DNA from: Gemmatimonadota bacterium
GTDB taxonomy: Bacteria > Gemmatimonadota > Gemmatimonadetes > Longimicrobiales > Gaopeijiaceae
Assembly (NCBI GenBank): GCA_022560615.1
Contig: JADFSR010000032.1
Location: 1 to 49,661, forward strand
DNA length: 49,661 nt
Reading direction: 5' to 3'
The translations under genes and the position numbers were made by a program. The number at the start of each line of letters is the position of its first letter. The first letter of the stretch is position 1. Below the pieces are notes generated by a model. The model did not search any database. It was not told where the DNA came from and was given only the letters and a program-made list of their open reading frames with translations. Positions 33,657-40,221 of the stretch are shown here, piece after piece.

Positions 33657-34842
33657 CCTGCGCCTCCGGCGTGGCGCACAGCGCCACCCTCACCGCACCC
33701 TCCATGGGCACGACGTAGACTCCCTCGGCTCGCATCGCCTCCGCGGTCTTCTCGCCGTCGGGCGTGAACACCGCTACGAAGAAACCGCCTTCGTAGCGCG
33801 GAACCCTCAGGCCGGCTTCCCGGGCGCCCTCATTGAAAGCGCCAACGCGGCGGCGGAGCATGTCGATCAGCGCATCGCGCTCTGCGTCCGCCCGCGCCTT
33901 GAGGTCCGGGTCCGTGAGTAGGTCGGTGACCGCGAGCTGACCGAGGTGGTTGCAGTTGGACCAGGTTGCGCGACACGAGTATGAAAGAGCGTTCGTCAGG
34001 CGCTCCCGCTCGGCTGCGTCCTGGTGCATCGCGATGAGCGCGCCTATTCGCGCGCCGTATTGGGCGAACGTTTTGGACGCGGTCCACGCTACGAGCACCG
34101 TGCTCGTCTCCAGCATGGTCCCGATGGCGTGCAACCAGTGGTCCGACGCAGGATCCGCGAAGCGTAGGTACGCGCAGTCGAGCAGGGTGGCGACGGGGGC
34201 TCGCTCGCCCGCGAAGCGGACGACTTCCGCGACAGCGGCCCACTCGGACTCGTCCAGCGAGTACCCCGTCGGGTTGTGGCAGGGGAAGTTGAGCAACAGC
34301 AGGACACGGCCCTGCCGTTCGATGTGGCGATCGATACCTATGGCCAGCGCGTCGAGATCGAGGCGCCCGTCTTCACCGAACATGCGGAAGGTGTCGACGT
34401 CTCGCCCCGCGTGCGTGGTGATCACACCGTAGGGCCCCCAGAAGTAGCTGGGCGTCAGCGCGCTCTGACCGGGTTCCAGGAAGTTGACGACCGCGTGGTG
34501 GATCGCGCCCGTACCGCCCGGAGTAGCGGCAGAAATGGCCTGGGCGGCGAGGGGGCCATCGTCGAAGAGATCCGAGATCGTCGCCCCCAGGAACGGCGCT
34601 GAACCTGCGATCGGGGCGTACCCCGCGGCGCGCTCCAACGGAACGCGCAAGAGCGCCTCGGACACGCTCGGCATGACCGCCAGCTTGCACGCGTCGTCCA
34701 TCAGCACGCCAAGGGTGGCATCCAGGATCGACTCGCCTGCGGCGCTTCGCTTCGCTGCCTCCGCGTTGAGCGAGAAGATGGGGTCGTCGCCGGGTCTGTT
34801 CTGTGCGCTCTGAATGAGCGCGCTTGCGATGGACACCGTCAC
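33604..34842 (-). CDS. class I/II PLP-dependent aminotransferase
   Basis: 412 residues from the GTG at 34842, which overlaps the stop of the upstream metallo-beta-lactamase gene (GTGA). PLP-binding features in order: PGGTGAIHHAVVNFLEPGQ, FPCHNPTGYSLDE (Asn), LLDCAYLRF (Asp), WTASKTFAQYGARIG (Schiff-base Lys and following Arg) and AVRVALCATPE (substrate carboxylate Arg). The overall pattern is that of aspartate/aromatic-type aminotransferases with a cytoplasmic location. It is the second gene after the lipoprotein MBL. Its 3' end is the site of the threefold duplication. Confidence 0.88.
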   Translation of the reverse strand: MTVSIASALIQSAQNRPGDDPIFSLNAEAAKRSAAGESILDATLGVLMDDACKLAVMPSVSEALLRVPLERAAGYAPIAGSAPFLGATISDLFDDGPLAAQAISAATPGGTGAIHHAVVNFLEPGQSALTPSYFWGPYGVITTHAGRDVDTFRMFGEDGRLDLDALAIGIDRHIERQGRVLLLLNFPCHNPTGYSLDESEWAAVAEVVRFAGERAPVATLLDCAYLRFADPASDHWLHAIGTMLETSTVLVAWTASKTFAQYGARIGALIAMHQDAAERERLTNALSYSCRATWSNCNHLGQLAVTDLLTDPDLKARADAERDALIDMLRRRVGAFNEGAREAGLRVPRYEGGFFVAVFTPDGEKTAEAMRAEGVYVVPMEGAVRVALCATPEAQVPRIVEALRIGVDAATG

Positions 34843-35807
34843 TCGGACCCCCCCGGTAGCTCCCCGTCCAGCTCCGCATACACCTGTTGGATCGCTCGGG
34901 ACTTTTGACTCGAGCGCAACGACCACGTCTCGATCTCCCCCATAACCGCTTCTGCCTGAGCATCCTCCAGGCTCAACCCCTGAGCGTGCAGTCGTGTGGC
35001 CTCAGCGATGACTGTGACCAGCGCCTGCCGGTACGTCTCGAGCTCCTCTTCGAGCACGTCCGGCGAATCGACGAAACCGTGCCCCGGCACGTAATAGTCG
35101 ACATCCATGGCCTGTGCACGCTCGATCATCGCGACCCATTCCGACGGGAACGCCGTGCGCATCGCCGGGAAGACTCGGTGCAGATACGCCTCGCTCATGA
35201 AGAGGATCTTCTCGGCGGGCAGATAGACGGAGAGGTCGCCTCCGGTGTGGGCCCTGCCGAGGAAGAGGATTTCGATCTCCTGGTCACCGAGCGTGATGGT
35301 CGTCGTCTCATCGTGCACGATTTCCGTGGCCAGCACGACGGGCGGGGCGTCCTCGCGACGGTTCGGGTTGTTCGCGCTCGAAGCGAGTGTGGCGGCGGAC
35401 GTCGGATGGGCAAGGAAGACCGCGTCACTGGGGAACGCAGAGTTTCCATTGGTGTGATCGCCGTGGTCCGAGCAGATCACGACATGCGTGATCGGCTGGT
35501 CGGTGATTTCGGCGATGTGGTCGATCAAGCGTTGCGTCTCTTCGACACTCCCCTGACCGTCCGCCACCAGAACACCTTCGCTGGTGACCACGAACATGCT
35601 CACGGTGGTGAAGCGCTCGTCCCCAGCCGACCGGAGCTGCTCGTAGGAGTAGACGTTGGCAGCGAGCTCTCGGATCCGAGGGAAGTCCTCGTCCGTATAG
35701 CCTCGAGCATCCGGGTCGGCGGTGCGGACGAGCGGGGCTGGCTCCGAGCAGCCTCCCATGATGAGCATCAACGCGAGTGCCGCAGACCGACGACGGTGGT
35801 TCGCCAT
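34839..35807 (-). CDS. metallo-beta-lactamase-fold lipoprotein
   Basis: 322 residues from the ATG at 35807; lipobox IMGGC near residue 18. MBL-fold motifs: VLVADGQGS, ICSDHGDHTNGN at the H-x-H-x-D-H position, FLGRAHTGGDLSVYLPAEKI, and VPGHG. The first histidine of the metal motif is replaced by Ser (S-D-H-G-D-H), while the Asp-His pair and the later His residues remain. This matches a known branch with S-x-H-x-D-H and may hold metal differently. Similar exported proteins sit near PQQ or amidohydrolase genes. It is coupled to the aminotransferase and lies 27 bases after the monooxygenase-like gene. Confidence 0.82.
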   Translation of the reverse strand: MANHRRRSAALALMLIMGGCSEPAPLVRTADPDARGYTDEDFPRIRELAANVYSYEQLRSAGDERFTTVSMFVVTSEGVLVADGQGSVEETQRLIDHIAEITDQPITHVVICSDHGDHTNGNSAFPSDAVFLAHPTSAATLASSANNPNRREDAPPVVLATEIVHDETTTITLGDQEIEILFLGRAHTGGDLSVYLPAEKILFMSEAYLHRVFPAMRTAFPSEWVAMIERAQAMDVDYYVPGHGFVDSPDVLEEELETYRQALVTVIAEATRLHAQGLSLEDAQAEAVMGEIETWSLRSSQKSRAIQQVYAELDGELPGGSE

Positions 35808-35833
35808 GGATGAAACGAGCCTGGCGCGAAACC

Positions 35834-37252
35834 CTACCGGTTCGTGGGCGCCGGGGCCCCGTTCTCGTCCTCGTCGTTGTTCGCTTCGTCGGCGTTCATC
35901 GCCTCTCGTTTGGCGACCTCGCTCTCGTACTCCTCTTGGGTCAGGTAGGTGACGTCGACCCACGCGTGGGCCATCTCGTCCACCGTCCTATCACCCCAGC
36001 CGACCCACTGCGTGTGATCGGGGTTATTCGGGTTTTCCGCCGTGTTGTCGTGCCAAGCGGTAATTACGAGCGTCGTCCCCGCCGGCAGCAGCGGAGCCGC
36101 GTGATCCGCGTAGATGTAGTTGACGTGCCACTTCCACTGGAAGTTGTTGACCTGGCTGAGGATCTCCTTGCGGCCGTCGGGATAGATCGCCTCCATCGAC
36201 ATCGCCTTGCCACGCATGTGCATGTGCGGCTGAAAATTCTCGAGGCGAGCGGGCCATTTGAGCACATGGAAGTCCTGCGTCACCGCGACCTCACCCGGCG
36301 GAATATCGAGATCCGAACGGCCGCGCGCGTCGAACATGTTCAGGCGCGTGCGGTTCCGGGGCTGCTCGCCCTTGGGGTAGAGCCAGACGCCGAGCTCGAC
36401 CTGTCCGGCCTCCACCTTCTCACCGATGGCGTGCAGGTGTATCTCCCAGAGAATCCTCGCGCCGGGCATCATCAGCTTGCCGGCGCCCTCGGGGAAGATC
36501 TCCCCGCGCTTGCCGACCGCCCACTCCATGAAGAGGCCAGGGCCACCCATCGCTCCGCGATCGGTCACCTGCGCGGCTCCGGCGCTCCTCTCGCCCTGCT
36601 CCTCATCCTGCAGGAGAAACGCGAGTGCGTGGTGCACGATCCTGCGACTCCCCAGACCGACCGGCCGGATCTCGATCGCCTTGACCCAGCGCGGCTCGGT
36701 GATTCCGGTTTCCGTGATGGGCCGGTACCACTTGTCCTGCGTCTCGGCCGCGAGATCGTACGCTTCGGAGGCGAAGACCATGTCGGGCTCGCCGAAGTCG
36801 GGCGCGAACTGCCAGTCGTTCGGATCCGGGAACTCCATCGGCGGTGGCATGTCGGCTTCGTCCCCGAACGGCGTGCCGTTGTCGACCCACTGAACGATCG
36901 TCTCGATCTCGTCCTCGCTGAGGCCGCGGTCGTTCTTGAATTCCTGGATGCCGACGCTACGGTCGATGTGCCAGGGAGGCATCGAGCGCTCGGCGACCTT
37001 CGAACGGATCCGCCGCGCGTATCTGCGGGCGTCGTCGTAGGTCATCAGCGAAATAGGTGCGATCGAGCCCGGTTGGTGACAGACCTGGCAGTTCTCCTGC
37101 AGGATCGGCGCGACGTCGCGTGCGTAGGTCACGTTGTCCTCTAGGCTCTCCTGAGCCGCGATATCTCCGGCCCCGATCGCGAAAGCGACCGCAAGCGCCA
37201 CGACACCGGTGCCCCCCACCTTCAACAACATCGAACTCGACGTCCTTCGCAT
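35834..37252 (-). CDS. exported cytochrome c/PHM-like copper monooxygenase-type protein
   Basis: 472 residues from the ATG at 37252, with AAGGAG seven bases upstream. A signal peptide is followed by a cytochrome c domain with CQVCHQPGSIAPISLMTYDD (C-x-x-C-H) and the distal MPPWH. From about residue 165 comes a type II copper ascorbate-dependent monooxygenase (PHM/DBM) fold with RIVHHALAF, WEIHLHAIGEK and FQPHMHMRGKAM. The HH, H-x-H and H-M-H-M-R-G sites are the copper ligands of both copper centres. The C-terminal tail is acidic. The haem domain may feed electrons to the copper site. A partner gene follows upstream on the same strand, a pairing often seen in Acidobacteriota and Gemmatimonadota. 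Confidence 0.85.
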   Translation of the reverse strand: MRRTSSSMLLKVGGTGVVALAVAFAIGAGDIAAQESLEDNVTYARDVAPILQENCQVCHQPGSIAPISLMTYDDARRYARRIRSKVAERSMPPWHIDRSVGIQEFKNDRGLSEDEIETIVQWVDNGTPFGDEADMPPPMEFPDPNDWQFAPDFGEPDMVFASEAYDLAAETQDKWYRPITETGITEPRWVKAIEIRPVGLGSRRIVHHALAFLLQDEEQGERSAGAAQVTDRGAMGGPGLFMEWAVGKRGEIFPEGAGKLMMPGARILWEIHLHAIGEKVEAGQVELGVWLYPKGEQPRNRTRLNMFDARGRSDLDIPPGEVAVTQDFHVLKWPARLENFQPHMHMRGKAMSMEAIYPDGRKEILSQVNNFQWKWHVNYIYADHAAPLLPAGTTLVITAWHDNTAENPNNPDHTQWVGWGDRTVDEMAHAWVDVTYLTQEEYESEVAKREAMNADEANNDEDENGAPAPTNR

Positions 37253-37271
37253 GACGCGCTCCTTCTAGTGT

Positions 37272-37300
37272 TAACGGACCGTCTACTGCTAACGGACCGT
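37272..37300. repeat. short direct repeat at gene end
   Basis: TAACGGACCGT occurs at 37272-37282 and 37290-37300, the second copy covering the stop codon and last codons of the gene ending at 37289. It looks like a small tandem duplication of the gene end. Confidence 0.4.
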
Positions 37301-38155
37301 GACCTTCACGTACCCGTTGGTCCAGCAACATTGGGAGTGGCCGGCTGTGGCGACTCCAGACGAATCGTTCGCCCGCACCCTCAGAATGTACTCTCCCGGC
37401 GTGTCGAACGTGGCGGTCGTGGTCATCATACCGCCCTCGGCCGGCACGCGCCCTGACTCTTCGCTGAACGTTACCTGTCCCGGACCCTGATGCTTGAACC
37501 ACGTCAGCGTCACGCGTGGCGGGGCCCTCCCGCGTCCCCCGGAGAACGCGGCGGCGAGGCCAGCTCCGGACACGGCGTCGTCCTTCGACCACACGATGAC
37601 CTCGACAGGCTCACCGACGGCGCCGCTGAGTGTGGGACCCACGATGCCGAGAGGCGCGGCACCCTCGGGGCCTCCCTCGACAAAGGAAAGCCGGGGCGGT
37701 GTGTTGCCGTTTGCGCCCTCGCCTTCCAGCGCGTCGATCTTCCAATCGGTCTTCAGCGCGGCGGGGATGGAGTACACATGGCTGCCCATCTTGATCGTCC
37801 ACGTAACCGTCGCGCGCTGTCCGAAGTCCGCCGGAACGACGATCCCGAACACGCCCCAGTGGCGTCGCGGCTCGAAACGGGTCGGCTGCATGCCGTCGAA
37901 CTCCGCGGGCTCGATGGAGTTGTTCTCACCCAGCGGGATCTCGAGCACCTGATCGGTATTTCGGTTGAAGTAGCCGAAGGAGATCGTGAAGGTGCCGTCC
38001 GGGTTGGGGTACCACCCCTCGTAAGCGGGCGTCACGCCTTGGCCGCTGCCACTCGTGAGACCGAGCGGAACACCCTGTGCGGCGGTCGGAACCGGCAACC
38101 ACAAACCGACGATCAGCGCTAGCGCGCCCATCGCCGAGAAACGCTGACTGCGCAT
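37289..38155 (-). CDS. exported partner protein of the PHM-like enzyme
   Basis: 288 residues from the ATG at 38155, with AAGGGAG seven bases upstream. Signal peptide ending near PTAAQG. Recurring features are GWYPNPDGTFTISFGYFNRN, PLGENNSIEPAEFDGMQPTR and RRHWGVFGIVVPADFGQRAT. A PKD/cadherin-like C-terminal part follows, ending PGEYILRVRANDSSGVATAG and a Cys-Cys pair (HSQCCWTNGYVKV). The Cys-Cys and nearby His could form a metal or disulfide site. The family regularly lies beside PHM-like cytochrome genes, and its function is not known to me. It is probably cotranscribed with the downstream monooxygenase-like gene. Confidence 0.7.
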   Translation of the reverse strand: MRSQRFSAMGALALIVGLWLPVPTAAQGVPLGLTSGSGQGVTPAYEGWYPNPDGTFTISFGYFNRNTDQVLEIPLGENNSIEPAEFDGMQPTRFEPRRHWGVFGIVVPADFGQRATVTWTIKMGSHVYSIPAALKTDWKIDALEGEGANGNTPPRLSFVEGGPEGAAPLGIVGPTLSGAVGEPVEVIVWSKDDAVSGAGLAAAFSGGRGRAPPRVTLTWFKHQGPGQVTFSEESGRVPAEGGMMTTTATFDTPGEYILRVRANDSSGVATAGHSQCCWTNGYVKVTVR

Positions 38156-38241
38156 CGATTCTCCCTTGGGACGATTTTTGCTACGCCAAGCTCAGGCCCG
38201 AGCGGGGTTTGCGCAACCGATCTCGACCCCGCCGGAGCGTG

Positions 38242-39084
38242 CTATTCGCCACCTTCCTGCCTGGCTTTCCACGCGTCGTAGCGCATCCTCAGCGTGATGA
38301 CCGGATTGGCGTTCTCGTGCTGCTGGATGTCGTCGTCGGTGACATTGATGTACATGGCGTAGTCACCGTCGTTGAACGACTCGCCCTCGGGATCGTCCGC
38401 ATCCGCCGCCAGGATGTAGGCTACGTGCGCGTTCTTACTGTCGCAGGGCGCGTCCGGCAGCGGCTCCCTCTCGCAGGTGCAGCGCACGTCGCCGCCGGCC
38501 TCGTCGGCGGCTTCCATCGCCGCCATCACACGGTCGGCGAGTGTGCCCTCGGTCTGCTCGAGCGCGCGCGCGGCGTCGTGGACCACCGCGTCGGAAGCGA
38601 GGATGTTGCCCTGCACCGAGTAGTAGATGTCGGTGCCCGGCACGCGAGCTTGGTACGAAAGCGATGCGGCACGGTTTCCGCTTCCCGAGAAGCCGGCCGA
38701 GCGGCCCTGCCGGTCGATGATGCCGAATTGGCGGCGTTCGATATCGGGATCGGCCTGGAGGAGCTCGAGGATCTGCTCGGGGTGCGTGCCCGCCTTGAGC
38801 TGCGCGTAGATGAGCCGCTGGTTCTCACGCGTGTTGTCCACACCCGCCTGGGCCGCCGCCACGCCGATCCCGGGCACCACGATCGCCTGGATGTCCATCA
38901 GGCCCTTGGCGGGGAAGCCCGCGAAGCGGCTCTGAGGCACACACGTAGCCGACGCGACGACGATGCGGCCCGTGCGTGCGTCGATCGCGATAACCGACCA
39001 GGTGGCCGACGCGGTAGCGGGCAGGAGCGCGAGAGCGATCAGCGAAAGAAGCGCCCAGCGCATGGGCCGCGGGACCGAGAACAT
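38242..39084 (-). CDS. exported DUF1028-family protein
   Basis: 280 residues from the ATG at 39084, with AAAGGAG upstream. Signal peptide LLSLIALALLPATASA. The mature protein begins TWSVIAIDARTGRIVVASAT and continues with GVAAAQAGVDNTR, QAGTHPEQILELLQADPD-like repeats, RRQFGIIDRQGRSAGFSGS and YSVQGNIL. That is the DUF1028 (Ntn-hydrolase-like) domain, with Thr after the signal peptide as possible nucleophile. The end adds a Cys-rich segment (RCTCEREPLPDAPC) not in the core domain. DUF1028 genes are often with peptidases, as here with the M19 gene downstream in the same block. Confidence 0.82.
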   Translation of the reverse strand: MFSVPRPMRWALLSLIALALLPATASATWSVIAIDARTGRIVVASATCVPQSRFAGFPAKGLMDIQAIVVPGIGVAAAQAGVDNTRENQRLIYAQLKAGTHPEQILELLQADPDIERRQFGIIDRQGRSAGFSGSGNRAASLSYQARVPGTDIYYSVQGNILASDAVVHDAARALEQTEGTLADRVMAAMEAADEAGGDVRCTCEREPLPDAPCDSKNAHVAYILAADADDPEGESFNDGDYAMYINVTDDDIQQHENANPVITLRMRYDAWKARQEGGE

Positions 39085-39120
39085 GGCTAGACTCCTTTGG
39101 AGTTGTGTGACGAGCCTTCC

Positions 39121-40209
39121 TCAGGCCCGCCAGGTCTGTTCAAGCACGCGTATCCAATTCTTGTACGCGATCTGTTCGATTTCCTTCTCCTCGAAGCCTG
39201 CGTCACGAAACGCCTCGATGAGGCGTGGCAGGCCGCTCACGTCCCGCAGGTCGTCCGGTATCGTCGCGCCGTCGAAGTCCGAGCCGAGCGCGACGTGGTC
39301 CACGCCGACACGGTCCACGACGTAGCGGGCGTGACGCACGATCTCCGTGAGAGGAGTGACGACTTGTCCGGTCCCGTTACCGTCCGCACGCAGAAAACCG
39401 ACCGCGTAGTTGATGCCGACGACACCACCACTGTCGCCGACGGCGTCGAGCTGCTCGTCGGTGAGGTTGCGCGGGGTCTGAGAGAGTGCCCACGCCGAGG
39501 AGTGCGTCGCGACGAGCGGGGCGTCCGAGATCCTGGCGACGTCCCAGAAGCCTTTCTCGTTGAGATGCGAGAGATCGATCAAGACTCCGAGCTCGTTGCA
39601 GCGCTTGACCAATCGATGTCCTGCGGGCGTGAGCCCCGGGCCGGTATCGGGGCTGCGTGGGAAGTCGAACGGGACCCCGTGCCCGAAGATCGTCGGCCGG
39701 CTCCACACCGGGCCCAGCGAGCGTAGCCCCGCCTCGTAGAAGACGTCGAGCGCCTCCAGATTCCTGTCGATCGACTCGGCGCCCTCGATGTGCAGGATCA
39801 CGGCGAACGTGCCCTCCGCCAGGCATCTTCGGAGATCGGCCACGCTGCGCACGACCTCGATCTCCCCGTCCGACTCGGCCTCGAGCCGGAACAGGTCGGA
39901 CATCACGGACAGCGTCCACGAAGTCGCGATGCGCCGCTGGAGCTTCGCAGGCAGTTGGATGGACCAACCGCCGGGCACGACTTTTCCGTCCGGACCGAGG
40001 AGATCGCCCACCACCCGCTCGTACTTTGGGGAGGACGTGAAGATCGCGAAGAACCCCCCCACGAGCCCGCCCTCGCGGGCCCGCGGGAGATCCAGGTGGC
40101 CCAGCTCACTCCGCTCGAGGAACGAACGCTGCGCGTCCGGACCCCCGTGACGAATCTTCGTAAGAGTGTCGCTGTGGCCGTCGAAGACCGGAATCGTCTT
40201 CTCAGGCAT
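39121..40209 (-). CDS. membrane dipeptidase-type M19 peptidase
   Basis: 362 residues from the ATG at 40209, with GGAGAG upstream. Renal-dipeptidase motifs: VFDGHSDTL (H-x-D metal ligands), ILHIEGAESIDRN (Glu bridging two zincs), GVLIDLSHLNEKGFWDV and VATHSSAWAL (His). VDHVALGSDFDGATIP is the C-terminal Asp motif. No signal peptide is seen, so it is probably cytoplasmic, hydrolysing dipeptides including those with D-residues at the C side. It follows the large protease gene by 12 bases and would use its products. Confidence 0.9.
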   Translation of the reverse strand: MPEKTIPVFDGHSDTLTKIRHGGPDAQRSFLERSELGHLDLPRAREGGLVGGFFAIFTSSPKYERVVGDLLGPDGKVVPGGWSIQLPAKLQRRIATSWTLSVMSDLFRLEAESDGEIEVVRSVADLRRCLAEGTFAVILHIEGAESIDRNLEALDVFYEAGLRSLGPVWSRPTIFGHGVPFDFPRSPDTGPGLTPAGHRLVKRCNELGVLIDLSHLNEKGFWDVARISDAPLVATHSSAWALSQTPRNLTDEQLDAVGDSGGVVGINYAVGFLRADGNGTGQVVTPLTEIVRHARYVVDRVGVDHVALGSDFDGATIPDDLRDVSGLPRLIEAFRDAGFEEKEIEQIAYKNWIRVLEQTWRA

Positions 40210-40221
40210 GCGTTCTCTCCG

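Noticed and set aside
33352-33921. 189-codon plus-strand frame across the aminotransferase 3' end
   Set aside because: Antisense to the aminotransferase; similar frames at 26530 and 29873 come only from the direct repeats.
35777-37144. 455-codon plus-strand frame
   Set aside because: Antisense to the PHM-like gene with its conserved haem and copper motifs; not a real gene.
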